Below, piece after piece: positions 1-8,758 of a stretch of 60,202 nt of DNA (position 1 is its first letter; every line of letters begins with the position of its first letter). The stretch comes from Methylomagnum ishizawai (GTDB lineage: Bacteria > Pseudomonadota > Gammaproteobacteria > Methylococcales > Methylomonadaceae). A program made the translations under genes and the position numbers. Below the pieces are notes generated by a model. It worked only from the letters and a program-made list of their open reading frames with translations. It was not told where the DNA came from and made no database searches. The stretch is taken from positions 1-60,202 of the forward strand of contig CAMAVM010000017.1 of the NCBI GenBank assembly GCA_945861705.1. The letters are read 5' to 3'.

Positions 1-1
1 T

Positions 2-115
2 GAGAGTCAAGTAGAGGCTGTCATGCAAAAACTTAATCACAGACCACGAAAAACGCTAAACTACAAAACACCCCATGCGGTATTTTTTGGCGTCGACAAA
101 CGACAAGCCGCATGA
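2..115 (+). pseudogene. IS30-family transposase, C-terminal end (cut by window edge)
   Basis: An open frame runs in from the window edge and ends in TGA at 113-115. It encodes 37 residues containing LNHRPRKTLNYKTPHAVF, which matches the C-terminal signature of IS30-family DDE transposases (L-N-x-R-P-R-K-x-L-x-x-K-T-P). Only the 3' end is visible, so it cannot be said whether the enzyme is intact. The element end follows directly at about 125-148. Confidence 0.85.
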
Positions 116-124
116 ATACTAGAA

Positions 125-148
125 TTGCACTTCAGAGTTGAATTCGCC
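125..148. mobile_element. Terminal inverted repeat of the IS30-family element
   Basis: The sequence TTGCACTTCAGAGTTGAATT continues to CGCC, 10 bases after the transposase stop. IS30-family elements typically end in TTGCACTT...GAAxxCGCC-like repeats. The other end lies outside the window, so the match cannot be confirmed and no target duplication can be read. Confidence 0.6.
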
Positions 149-235
149 CATCTTATTAGCATGTACAAGCTGACCGGAAAACAAGCCGAGGAAACAAGCC
201 ATAATAACAGTTGTTAATCTAATGCTCATGGTCAT
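149..235 (-). pseudogene. 5' fragment of an exported-protein gene cut by the IS30 element
   Basis: Reading the minus strand from ATG at 235 (or in-frame ATG at 229) gives a signal-peptide-like start: MSIRLTTVIMACFLGLFSG, then QLVHA, then NK. This has a basic n-region, a hydrophobic core and an A-x-A-like cleavage site. After about 27 residues the frame enters the inverted repeat of the IS30-family element, so the mature protein is lost. No strong ribosome binding site is visible. The identity of the original gene cannot be told. Confidence 0.4.
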
Positions 236-397
236 AAAAGGCAGATTCAAATCCAATAAAGTCAAACGATTATATGTCAGGTATGGCTAATTTTATATCA
301 AATTAGTGCCTTAACTAGGGTAATTTTCAACATCTTCTACTATGGCTAGAGATTGCTTCAATGCCTTATTGCAAATAGGTATTTTTGCGCTTTAAAA

Positions 398-973
398 TCA
401 ACTGATTAGACTAGCTAATTGATGTATTGGCGGTAAAATTACCATCTTGGCAAGCTGCAATAGCAGCAATGCGGCTAAAGGTGACAGGTCTATACCGCCA
501 AAATCAGGGATGAATTTGCGGCAAGTGTCCAACAAAGGTTCTGTCAGGCTATGCAAGATGGATGCCGTTGCATTAAAACTGCCTGGATTTAACCAGCTTA
601 AGATTGCTCTAGCAAAGACCGCGTAAATAAACACGTTAATCAACAAGGAAACCAAATTGCCAAAAGATAACAGGGCTAATGCGCCAATACCGATGCCAAA
701 ACCTTTTAGCATTAATATCAAATAATCCGCCAACATCTGCAAACTGAGTGCTAAAACGATAGAAGATGTGTCTATTTTGCCCACTGGCGGGATATAGCGT
801 CGCAAAATTTTCAAGATCGGGTGGGTGATCTTGACCAGGAACTGGGAGATCGGGTTATAAAACTCGGCGCGACTCCATTGCAACAGGAAGCGCAGCATGA
901 CCGCTAAGATATACAGCGAAAATACCGAGTCGATGATAAAAATGGCCGGATCGGTCATATAGTTTGCATTCAT
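398..973 (-). CDS. yggT: YggT family membrane protein
   Basis: A 191-residue inner-membrane protein with two tandem YGGT domains (about residues 10-95 and 100-190). Each has a hydrophobic segment followed by a conserved R-x-x-L-x-W and a (T/E)-x-P-I/L-L-x-x-x-R-x-x-I-P motif, seen here as THPILKILRRYIP and TEPLLDTCRKFIP. The family is linked to cell division, membrane shaping and osmotic shock tolerance, but its biochemical role is unclear. The ATG overlaps the proC stop by four bases (ATGA), so the two are co-transcribed and probably translationally coupled. The proC-yggT order is standard in gammaproteobacteria. Confidence 0.9.
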   Translation of the reverse strand: MNANYMTDPAIFIIDSVFSLYILAVMLRFLLQWSRAEFYNPISQFLVKITHPILKILRRYIPPVGKIDTSSIVLALSLQMLADYLILMLKGFGIGIGALALLSFGNLVSLLINVFIYAVFARAILSWLNPGSFNATASILHSLTEPLLDTCRKFIPDFGGIDLSPLAALLLLQLAKMVILPPIHQLASLIS

Positions 974-1797
974 GTGTTAGCTTCCATTTGTTTGGACATT
1001 TCAATTGAGCGGTCTCTTGCCGCATGTAGGGCTTGTGCGACGAGTTCGGTAAAACCACCGCGTTCAAGAGTTTCTATTGCTTGCTGAGTCGTGCCACCTG
1101 GGGAAGTGACACGTTTGCGTAACTCGCCTGGCGATTCTGACGATTCCAACGCTATTTTAGCTGCGCCCAACGCAGTTTGTTGAATCAGTAAGCGGGCGGT
1201 CGCCTCGCTTAAGCCCAATTCGACGGCGACTTTTTCCATTGCTTCCATCAGCAGAAAATAATACGCAGGGCCGCTACCGGAAACTGCCGTTACCGCATCC
1301 AGTTCACTTTCATCATCAACCCAGAGTGCAATGCCTACAGCACGTAAGATGGTTTCCGCCAAATCGCGCTGCTCAGGGCTGACCTTATCGTTGGCATATA
1401 AAGCGGTTGCCCCCGTCAACACCAGAGCGGGAGTGTTGGGCATACAGCGTACGATAGGCGTTTCAGGGCACAGCCATTTGGTCAAACTGGTGATGGTAAT
1501 CCCCGCAGCAATCGACACGACCATTTGATTGGGGTGCAGACAAGGGCAGATTTCCTTGGCAACTTGCGCCAAAATTTGCGGCTTAACCGCTAACACCACG
1601 ACATCGACGGCAGCAATGACTTCCTGATTGAGGTGCGTCACATTAACGCCCAAATGTGCGGATAAGCTAGTCAAAGTGTCTGGATTAATATCCGATACCC
1701 AAAGCTGCTTAGGCTCATGACCGCTGGCGACGAGACCATTTACTAGACTTGCTGCCATATTGCCGCCACCAATAAAACCTATTTTTGTTGTTTTCAT
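970..1797 (-). CDS. proC: Pyrroline-5-carboxylate reductase
   Basis: A 275-residue cytoplasmic enzyme that reduces 1-pyrroline-5-carboxylate to L-proline with NAD(P)H, the last step of proline synthesis. The N-terminal Rossmann fold shows GFIGGGNMA at residues 7-15. The C-terminal dimerisation domain carries the P5CR signature, including SGSGPAYYF and the later RKRVTSPGGTT substrate loop. Length is normal for the family. It is followed by yggT with a 4-base overlap. Confidence 0.97.
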   Translation of the reverse strand: MKTTKIGFIGGGNMAASLVNGLVASGHEPKQLWVSDINPDTLTSLSAHLGVNVTHLNQEVIAAVDVVVLAVKPQILAQVAKEICPCLHPNQMVVSIAAGITITSLTKWLCPETPIVRCMPNTPALVLTGATALYANDKVSPEQRDLAETILRAVGIALWVDDESELDAVTAVSGSGPAYYFLLMEAMEKVAVELGLSEATARLLIQQTALGAAKIALESSESPGELRKRVTSPGGTTQQAIETLERGGFTELVAQALHAARDRSIEMSKQMEANT

Positions 1798-2221
1798 GTT
1801 GTATCAATTATTGGGAAAGTAAGTGTATTCTACCCAATATAGGGTCAGACCTGAAAATCTCAAGCACATTCTTCACGACTCACTGTGCTAAAGTACGTCA
1901 AAAATCCAATCTGTCGATGATTGATACAATTTATATTGTGCAGCAACACCCGCGCAGTCAAAGAAATTTTGGCAGGTTTTCTCATCTGCTGCATTGCTTG
2001 AACGACTGCCATACGGCTTTTTGCACACGGTATGTACTCTTCAATGATTGATGGGCTGACGTAATGTATGGAAACAATCAAGCAGGTAAAGAGACAAACT
2101 ATTCTGGGACGTTATACAATCTGTCCAGTTATATGAGGTTGCTAGCAGATCTCAGAATTAAAATGACCTTATTGTTTTCAGTGCGAGTCATCAAAGTTAA
2201 GTTTTTCAAGGAATGTTAGGC
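1798..2221. other. Intergenic region, proC to dsbB
   Basis: About 420 bases between divergently oriented proC and dsbB. Short open frames exist on both strands, but none has a convincing ribosome binding site or a recognisable protein. The promoters of both flanking genes must lie here. No repeat or clear hairpin was found. Confidence 0.4.
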
Positions 2222-2746
2222 ATGTTAAGGCTGTTAAAGTTAAATTCGCAATCCTGGTTTTTTTTAGGTTTTTGGGCATGTGTGGGGTTGCTGGCTGCGG
2301 GCTATTATTTCCAGCTAATTATGAAGCTGGAACCTTGCCCATTATGTATTTCTCAACGCATTGCTATCTTTTTGACGGGCTTGTGCTTTCTATGCGCGGC
2401 CTTGCATAATCCAGGGCAAACCGGCACACGGCGTTATGCCATTTTGGGTGCGGTACTTGCGCTGTGTGGCGGAGCGGTTTCTATACGTCATATATGGATA
2501 CAACACCTACCGCCCGACCAAGTGCCCGAATGTGGTCCAGGGCTAGATTATGTGTTAAATAACTTTCCCTTCACAGAAACCCTCAAGCTATTACTAAGCG
2601 GAACGGGCGATTGCGCGAAAGTGAATTGGACTTTCATGGACTTAAGTATGCCCACGTGGACATTATTTGCTTTTTTAATATTGGCAACGGTAAGTATTTT
2701 GCAATACTGGAATTATCAAGAGAAAATAGAGTTGATTAAGAAATAA
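2222..2746 (+). CDS. dsbB: Disulfide bond formation protein B
   Basis: An inner-membrane quinone reductase with four membrane segments that re-oxidises DsbA and passes electrons to ubiquinone. The first periplasmic loop holds the C-P-L-C pair (EPCPLCISQR). The second pair is in PECGPG and GDCAK (Cys104 and Cys131 with this start). An ATG at 2213 is in frame, but AAGGA at 2208-2212 touches it directly and sits nine bases before the ATG at 2222. The later start is therefore chosen, giving 174 residues. No dsbA is nearby. Confidence 0.93.
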   Translation: MLRLLKLNSQSWFFLGFWACVGLLAAGYYFQLIMKLEPCPLCISQRIAIFLTGLCFLCAALHNPGQTGTRRYAILGAVLALCGGAVSIRHIWIQHLPPDQVPECGPGLDYVLNNFPFTETLKLLLSGTGDCAKVNWTFMDLSMPTWTLFAFLILATVSILQYWNYQEKIELIKK

Positions 2747-2797
2747 ATTTCCTTTCCATTATTTTTACAATCCAGCCTTAATCGAGACAACATAATT

Positions 2798-3718
2798 ATG
2801 AACAAACCTCTGTTGGCGTTACTGGTAGCAATTCCCTTCTTATCCACATCTTTCTTATCAACAGCAGCCGATAAACCGAAACCGACCGCATTGCAGCAAG
2901 CTATCAACGGCAAACACCGATCAGCAGAACACAAACACAGGGATCAGTATCGCCACCCAGAACAAACACTGGCGTTTTTTGATGTCAAAGAAGACATGAC
3001 GGTGGTGGAAATATCGCCCGGTGAAGGTTGGTATACCGAAATCTTGGCTTCCTATCTTAGGGACAAAGGCAAGTTGTATGCCGCGCATTTTTCACCTGAT
3101 AATCCAGAAGCTTACTTTAAAAAAAGCCTGAGCGTTTTTCTCGACAAAGTCCATAAACAACCCAAATTGTACGATAAGCTTGAAATCACCGTATTACAGC
3201 CACCTAAAGAAGTGCAAATTGCGCCTGATGGTTCTGCGGATAGGGTATTAACTTTTCGTAACGTCCATAACTGGATGAAAAACGACCAGGCGACTGCGGT
3301 TTTCAGTGCAATGTTTAAAGCCTTAAAACCGGGCGGCATTCTTGGTGTTGTTGAACACAGAGGCGCATCAATTAAGCAGCAAGATCCCAAAGCATTGTCG
3401 GGGTATGTGAGCGAAGATTATGTTATCGCCCTCGCTAGAAATGCTGGTTTTGAGTTCCTGGCAAAGTCAGAAATCAATGCCAATCCCAAAGACACCAAAA
3501 ACTACCCCGAAGGAGTCTGGACACTACCGCCCACGTTGAAACTTAAAGACAAAGATAGGGATAAATACCTGGCTATCGGCGAAAGTGACCGGATGACCAT
3601 CAAGTTCATCAAACCCCAGCCGAAATCCTTAGCCAGCTTTCTGCCCAGCCAATTATTAGGAAGCATAGATCGTGCTGATTTGTCCGAGATACCTGCTGTA
3701 ATCCACAATAGCAAGTAA
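2798..3718 (+). CDS. Exported SAM-dependent methyltransferase-like protein (COG4798 type)
   Basis: A 306-residue protein with an N-terminal signal peptide (hydrophobic core LLALLVAIPFLSTSFLSTAA). A Rossmann-like class I methyltransferase domain follows: motif I-like VVEISPGEGWYTEILA near residue 70, and GGILGVVEHRG near residue 185. The family is conserved as a predicted methyltransferase, although the periplasm should lack SAM. The substrate is unknown and activity uncertain. A probable terminator follows at 3725-3764. Confidence 0.75.
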   Translation: MNKPLLALLVAIPFLSTSFLSTAADKPKPTALQQAINGKHRSAEHKHRDQYRHPEQTLAFFDVKEDMTVVEISPGEGWYTEILASYLRDKGKLYAAHFSPDNPEAYFKKSLSVFLDKVHKQPKLYDKLEITVLQPPKEVQIAPDGSADRVLTFRNVHNWMKNDQATAVFSAMFKALKPGGILGVVEHRGASIKQQDPKALSGYVSEDYVIALARNAGFEFLAKSEINANPKDTKNYPEGVWTLPPTLKLKDKDRDKYLAIGESDRMTIKFIKPQPKSLASFLPSQLLGSIDRADLSEIPAVIHNSK

Positions 3719-3724
3719 ATTAAT

Positions 3725-3764
3725 AAAAAAATAAACCCGCACCGTTAAAGTGCATTTATTTTTT
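3725..3764. terminator. Probable bidirectional terminator
   Basis: AAAAAATAAA, then a GCAC/GTGC mini-stem around a CGTTAAA loop, then TTTATTTTTT. The A- and T-rich arms pair, so it could stop transcription in either direction after the methyltransferase-like gene. Confidence 0.45.
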
Positions 3765-3863
3765 GTAAGCGATTGATAGTTAATAGCAATATATTGCGAA
3801 CAATAACTGTGCAATGTAACAAAACTGTAATAAAAACCGTTACTAAGGGGCTATCAAAAGAGT

Positions 3864-3898
3864 TTATCAACAAAGTTATCCACAGTTTTTGTGGGTAA
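3864..3898. promoter_or_regulatory. Cluster of three DnaA boxes upstream of priA
   Basis: TTATCAACA (3864-3872), the perfect consensus TTATCCACA (3876-3884), and TGTGGGTAA (3890-3898, reverse of TTACCCACA, one mismatch) lie within 35 bp. They sit about 60 bp before the priA start. The surrounding 200 bp are AT-rich. The spacing suggests DnaA binding, either to control priA or as a DnaA-titration site. An origin is less likely because no dnaA, dnaN or gidA is seen here. Confidence 0.6.
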
Positions 3899-3960
3899 CT
3901 TAAATTACCTTAAGGCTTAGAATAACTTAGCTCAACAACGTAACTTTCTATTAAAGCACA

Positions 3961-6237
3961 ATGCCTAAGTTGCCGGATGCAACATCCCGCCTAATTCTAA
4001 GAGTGGCGATAGCCGTTCCGCTCTACCGACTGTTTGATTATCTCGCGCCTACCGATGTTGATGTACACAGTCTTGCTTCCGGGATGCGGCTTGAAGTGCC
4101 GTTTGGCACTGGCAAAAAAATCGCTTTCCTGATTGAAGTTAGCCAACATAGTGAGATTGCGCTTGAAAAGCTAAAACCCATCGTACGCATTCTGGATGAT
4201 AAGCCTTTGTTGTCTGCAAAAGACATCCATTTATTGCATTGGGCAAGCGATTATTACCATCATCCATTGGGTGAAGTGTTCAATGCAGCATTTCCCGTCA
4301 GCTTGCGCCAAGGTAAGGTGGCTAGAATACAACCACAACAATGCTATGCCTTGACTGAACTGGGCAAGGCGGCGACCAGTGAGCAACTCAAGCGATCTGC
4401 CAAGCAACAAGCGGTATTGGGATATTTTCAAAGCCATTACCCAGCCAACTTGACCGAAACCGAACTTACCGACTGGGACAAAAACTGGCGACCTGCGGTA
4501 AAAGCCCTATTAGCAAAAAGCCTGCTCACACAAACACTTTCCGAAAAATTCTATATTTCGCAACACACAGCCGGAAATGTACGAGCTATAAAAACACCCG
4601 ACGAAACCATCCACGACAACGCAAGCAATCTGCAACTCAACACAGAACAGCAAGCAGCCATAACCGCTGTCATTAATAGCTTGGGAAAGTTTGCGGTATT
4701 TTTACTGGAAGGCATCACCGGCAGCGGTAAAACCGAAGTCTACATGCAGGTTATCCAAACCGTGCTGGAACGTGGGCAGCAAGTGCTGGTTTTAGTACCG
4801 GAAATCAACCTGACTCCGCAATTAGAACAACGCTTCCGGCAACGATTTTCGGTGGCAATGACCTTATCGCACTCAAACCTGACCGATAAGCAACGGCACA
4901 CGGCATGGCTTAACATGCAGCAGGGCAGCAGCGCGATCCTTTTGGGTACACGTTCTGCTTTGTTTACACCATTGAAAAAACCGGGCTTGATTATCCTGGA
5001 TGAAGAGCATGATGCTTCATTCAAGCAACAAGAAGGCTTCCGGTTTTCTGCCCGTGATGTTGCCATCATGCGCGGCAAATTGCTGAATATTCCGGTGCTG
5101 CTTGGTTCCGCCACGCCATCGCTGGAAAGCTCACATAATGCCAATCAACAGCGCTACCAGCACCTTATCCTGTCACAACGCGCTGGTAATGCGGTAGAGC
5201 CAACGCTGCACTTGTTGGACATCCGAAACAAAAAGTTGCATCACGGACTTTCTGAGACCTTAGTTAGCGAAATCCGAAAGATTCTTGAAATCGGCGAGCA
5301 AGTTTTAATCTTTCTGAATCGCCGTGGCTTTGCACCCACCCTGATTTGTCATGGTTGTGGCTGGGTAGCACGATGCCGCCATTGCGATGCCAATATGGTT
5401 ATCCACAACTATGAGAACTTGCTGCGCTGCCACCACTGCGGAAGGGAACAACGATTACTGCCCACCTGCCCTGCTTGCAAAACGGGCGAATTGACCCCTT
5501 TGGGCTTGGGAACAGAACGAATTGAAGACGCGCTACGCGACTTATTTCCCGACAAAGCACTGGTTCGACTCGACCGCGACACCACCCAACGCAAAGGCTC
5601 ACTGGAACGCTACCTTACCCAAATCAATAACGGTGAAGCCAACATCATCCTCGGCACCCAAATGCTCGCCAAAGGCCATCATTTCCCAAATGTCACCTTG
5701 GTGGCGATTGTCGATGTCGATAGCGGCCTGTTCAGTATCGACTACCACGCGACGGAACGGCTGGCGCAAATGATAATTCAGGTCTCAGGCCGTGCCGGAC
5801 GTGCCGAAAAACCCGGCAAAGTCATCCTGCAAACCCGCCATCCCGACCACACCCTACTCAATACCCTTATCAGAGAAGGTTATAGCCATTTTGCCCAAAT
5901 CGCCTTGGCAGAACGCAAAGAAGCAGCATTACCGCCATTTAGTTACCACGCCCTACTCAGGGCGCAAGCAGGCAATCCAAACCTGCCGTTGGCTTTCTTG
6001 CAAGCCGCCGCCACAATAGCCAAAACCTACAAAACAGACCACACCCAAATACTGGGACCTGTTTCCGCGCCCATGGAAAAACGCGCCGGACTGTTCCGCT
6101 ACCAACTCCTATTCCAAAGCAACAAACGCAGCGACCTGCAAAAATGCTTGAACGAACTCATCGCCAACATCGACAGCATCACTCACGTCAAAAAAATCCG
6201 CTGGAGTTTGGACGTAGACCCGGTGGATTTGTTTTGA
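3961..6237 (+). CDS. priA: Primosomal replication restart protein PriA (DNA helicase)
   Basis: A 758-residue superfamily 2 helicase that recognises abandoned forks and reloads DnaB. The N-terminal 3'-DNA-binding and winged-helix region spans about residues 1-220. Walker A is in GITGSGKTEV (251-260), the Walker B variant is LDEEH (346-350), and the zinc-binding domain has the paired C-x-x-C motifs CHGCG, CRHC, CHHC and CPAC. The helicase C lobe contains QVSGRAGRAEKPG. Length is slightly above the usual 730. The start is the ATG after AAAGCACA; no strong ribosome binding site is seen. A DnaA-box cluster lies just upstream. Confidence 0.96.
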   Translation: MPKLPDATSRLILRVAIAVPLYRLFDYLAPTDVDVHSLASGMRLEVPFGTGKKIAFLIEVSQHSEIALEKLKPIVRILDDKPLLSAKDIHLLHWASDYYHHPLGEVFNAAFPVSLRQGKVARIQPQQCYALTELGKAATSEQLKRSAKQQAVLGYFQSHYPANLTETELTDWDKNWRPAVKALLAKSLLTQTLSEKFYISQHTAGNVRAIKTPDETIHDNASNLQLNTEQQAAITAVINSLGKFAVFLLEGITGSGKTEVYMQVIQTVLERGQQVLVLVPEINLTPQLEQRFRQRFSVAMTLSHSNLTDKQRHTAWLNMQQGSSAILLGTRSALFTPLKKPGLIILDEEHDASFKQQEGFRFSARDVAIMRGKLLNIPVLLGSATPSLESSHNANQQRYQHLILSQRAGNAVEPTLHLLDIRNKKLHHGLSETLVSEIRKILEIGEQVLIFLNRRGFAPTLICHGCGWVARCRHCDANMVIHNYENLLRCHHCGREQRLLPTCPACKTGELTPLGLGTERIEDALRDLFPDKALVRLDRDTTQRKGSLERYLTQINNGEANIILGTQMLAKGHHFPNVTLVAIVDVDSGLFSIDYHATERLAQMIIQVSGRAGRAEKPGKVILQTRHPDHTLLNTLIREGYSHFAQIALAERKEAALPPFSYHALLRAQAGNPNLPLAFLQAAATIAKTYKTDHTQILGPVSAPMEKRAGLFRYQLLFQSNKRSDLQKCLNELIANIDSITHVKKIRWSLDVDPVDLF

Positions 6238-6365
6238 TGGTGTTTTAAGTTCCAGAATCAAGATATAAGGACGAACGGCTTGTGTTAATTCCACTCGTAG
6301 TGAGTCCTGCGACACTCTCAGCAGGGGTCTTGTCGATTCCGTTCACGGTGAATCCTATGGCTTCC

Positions 6366-7610
6366 TTAAATATGCACACTAAACGGCTCAACCAACACTT
6401 GTTCACCACTAGATGCGCCCTTACACTCGGCGGACAGGATAATATAGCAATTGCTCCGGCTCATGGAGCTGAGGATATGTGAGCCTTGTTGTCCGGTTGA
6501 AGCCACAAAAAAATTGCCGTCAGTATTTTGGGTGAGGATGCCGCGCTGAAATTCCTGGCGGCCTGGGGCTTTTTTCAGGGTTGTAGTGCAGGTTGCCAAT
6601 AATCGTAACGGCTTGTTTGCCAACGCGCCAGAAAGTTGTTTAAGTGCTGGAGCAACAATTTGTTGATAAGTGACCATCACCGAAACCGGATTACCGGGCA
6701 GACCAAAAAAATAACACGACCCGATTTTACCGAAAGCCAGCGGCTTGCCGGGCTTGATGGCAATTTTCCAGAAATTGACCTTGCCGCAATTTTCCAAAAT
6801 ATCTTTGACATAATCAGCATCCCCGACTGAAGCACCGCCCGTGGTGATAATCACGTCATTGCATTCAGCCGCTTGCTTAAGTGTATCCTCAAGCAACTGC
6901 CTGTCATCGGGTATTGCGCCCATATCCACTGCGTTGTGGCAAGGGTCAGCCAGTAGTGCAGCCAACGCATAACGGTTGCTGTCGTAGATTTTTCCTATTT
7001 GGGGCTGTTGACCAATTCCCATCAATTCGTCGCCCGTAGAAAAGACGGCAATGTTCAGTTTGCGCCTCACAGGAACATCATAGATTCCGGCGGCAGCCAG
7101 TAAGCCTATGTCGGCAGGCGATAGTTTTTTTTGACCCGGGCAGAGTAAGCCACCTTGAGCAATATCTTCACCCGCTGCCCTGATGTTCTGATATGCCGCA
7201 ATAGTTGCCGGAAATGTGATGTTTCCCCCATCCGCGCTAACCTGTTCTTGAATAACCACGGAATCGGTTTCATCCGGCAACACAGCCCCCGTAAAAATCC
7301 GCACACATTGCCCTGCTTGCAACGATCCTTGAAATGGCTTGCCTGCCCACGAAATACCCACCAAAGTGAGCGTAAACGGTTGGTTGGCATCAATATCCTT
7401 GCTGGATAAGGCATAACCATCCATTGCAGAATTCCTGTCGTAAGGAATATTGATAGGTGAAAAAATATCTTCTGCCAAAACGCGCCCCAGGGAGTTTTTT
7501 AACACCACCCGTTCCGAAGCCATGACCAGCTGTATCGCGGACTTGATTCTTTCCAGTGCGTCATCAATGCTTAATAACGGTGACGGTTCAAGGCTGCACG
7601 GATCAATCAT
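6366..7610 (-). CDS. moeA: Molybdopterin molybdenumtransferase
   Basis: A 414-residue enzyme that inserts molybdate into adenylated molybdopterin to form molybdenum cofactor. Visible motifs are PYDRNSAMDGYA in the N-terminal domain, the MoCF-biosynthesis signature TTGGASVGDADYVKD, and KPGKPLAFGK followed by GLPGNPVSV in the central domain. A MoeA C-terminal beta domain runs from about residue 335. It overlaps the upstream mobB by four bases, forming a two-gene cofactor operon with adjacent chemistry. Molybdoenzymes themselves are not in the window. Confidence 0.95.
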   Translation of the reverse strand: MIDPCSLEPSPLLSIDDALERIKSAIQLVMASERVVLKNSLGRVLAEDIFSPINIPYDRNSAMDGYALSSKDIDANQPFTLTLVGISWAGKPFQGSLQAGQCVRIFTGAVLPDETDSVVIQEQVSADGGNITFPATIAAYQNIRAAGEDIAQGGLLCPGQKKLSPADIGLLAAAGIYDVPVRRKLNIAVFSTGDELMGIGQQPQIGKIYDSNRYALAALLADPCHNAVDMGAIPDDRQLLEDTLKQAAECNDVIITTGGASVGDADYVKDILENCGKVNFWKIAIKPGKPLAFGKIGSCYFFGLPGNPVSVMVTYQQIVAPALKQLSGALANKPLRLLATCTTTLKKAPGRQEFQRGILTQNTDGNFFVASTGQQGSHILSSMSRSNCYIILSAECKGASSGEQVLVEPFSVHI

Positions 7611-8146
7611 GTTAGTCCCATAAATCGTCGAGTAATAAATTTTGCAATCATCTCAAGATGGTTGAGGTCTAGTTGCACCAATGTTGAGGGCATTTCTAAC
7701 GGAGTATCGCTGGCAACCGCAATAATGCTGGGGTCGTTAAGGTAAAGCAATGGGTTGTTAAGCGACGGCCTGTGCAGTTCGATCTTAGGGAACTGTGTTG
7801 CCTTGAAACCTTCAACCAAGATCAAATCCAGCCCTGACTGGTCGAATGCCAATAACTGCTCGTCCAGCACGGGTTCAGTTACAGCTTGAAATTCCGTGAT
7901 GATTGCCCGTCTATGCGTAGATACCAGCATGACGGGAGAGGCACCTGCCTCGCGCAAACGGAAACTGTCCTTACCGGGTTGGTCTATTTGAAAATTATGG
8001 TGGCTGTGTTTGATTAAGCCAATACGCAAACCTTCCTGCTTTAAAATCGGGATGAGCTGCGTCAACAATGTGGTTTTTCCTGTTCCACTAAAAGCGGCAA
8101 AGCCTAAAATGGGAATCGTAGCGTTTTTTAATGTCATCAGAGCCAT
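7607..8146 (-). CDS. mobB: Molybdopterin-guanine dinucleotide biosynthesis adaptor protein
   Basis: A 179-residue P-loop GTPase-like protein with Walker A SGTGKTTLL near residues 20-28 and the family motif LIKHSHHNFQIDQPGKDS. MobB assists MobA in adding GMP to the cofactor (bis-MGD), though it is dispensable in E. coli. The VEGFK motif near residue 112 is typical. Its stop overlaps the moeA start (ATGA), so the pair is probably translationally coupled. Confidence 0.93.
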   Translation of the reverse strand: MALMTLKNATIPILGFAAFSGTGKTTLLTQLIPILKQEGLRIGLIKHSHHNFQIDQPGKDSFRLREAGASPVMLVSTHRRAIITEFQAVTEPVLDEQLLAFDQSGLDLILVEGFKATQFPKIELHRPSLNNPLLYLNDPSIIAVASDTPLEMPSTLVQLDLNHLEMIAKFITRRFMGLT

Positions 8147-8249
8147 TAAATAAAAAGGTGCAAGTTTCGTTAGTAACGGTATTCTAAGGTATTATTTAAG
8201 CTGCAGCTAAGAAATAACAGCCTCAAACGGCTCAGTGCCGGAGAATAGT

Positions 8250-8750
8250 GTGATTCGAATTTACCTGGTTTTGTTGTTGATCATTATTGCATTTTACGCT
8301 TTACGGTCTTTTAAAAAAGCATCGCCAGCGTTTGTGGCGCGTATTGTCAGAATTTTGGGATTTTCCTTAATTGGCGGTGCGTTCATTTTTCTGGGTGCAA
8401 CCGGTCACTTAAACGGGGTGTTTGCATTGCTTGGTATCGCCGTCGCTTTTGCCGTGCGAATGTTGCCAACCCTGCTACGTTATGCGCCTTATTTACACCG
8501 CTTATGGCTGGAATTTACCGCAGCCAAGCAGCAGCAATCATCAGGTCAGCAAGGTGGTAGGGTCAATCCTAAAGGGACGATGGCAAAAGAAGAAGCTTAT
8601 GAAGTATTAGGGCTAAAACCGGGAGCACCAGAGCAGGAAATTGTTGCCGCACACCGTAAACTCATGCAAAAAATTCATCCTGATCGTGGTGGCTCAGATT
8701 ATCTGGCTGCCAAAATAAATTTGGCAAAGAAAATTTTACTGAATAAATAA
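8250..8750 (+). CDS. Membrane-anchored J-domain protein
   Basis: About 166 residues. Two N-terminal membrane segments (about residues 3-20 and 30-65) are followed by a linker and a C-terminal J domain. This domain has YEVLGLKPGAPEQEI, the catalytic HPD in IHPDRGG and a closing helix, an architecture like TIM14/DjlA-type co-chaperones that stimulate an Hsp70. GGAG at 8240-8243 lies six bases before the GTG at 8250. That start is preferred over the in-frame GTG at 8235, which has no ribosome binding site. The partner Hsp70 is not in the window. Confidence 0.8.
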   Translation: MIRIYLVLLLIIIAFYALRSFKKASPAFVARIVRILGFSLIGGAFIFLGATGHLNGVFALLGIAVAFAVRMLPTLLRYAPYLHRLWLEFTAAKQQQSSGQQGGRVNPKGTMAKEEAYEVLGLKPGAPEQEIVAAHRKLMQKIHPDRGGSDYLAAKINLAKKILLNK

Positions 8751-8758
8751 CACCTGCC

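Noticed and set aside
1860-2081. Open frames on both strands between proC and dsbB
   Set aside because: No ribosome binding site, no recognised family, and the two strands overlap each other; most likely non-coding.
3720-3960. Chromosomal replication origin
   Set aside because: DnaA boxes and AT-rich DNA are present, but there are only three boxes and none of the usual origin neighbours (dnaA, dnaN, gidA) are seen.
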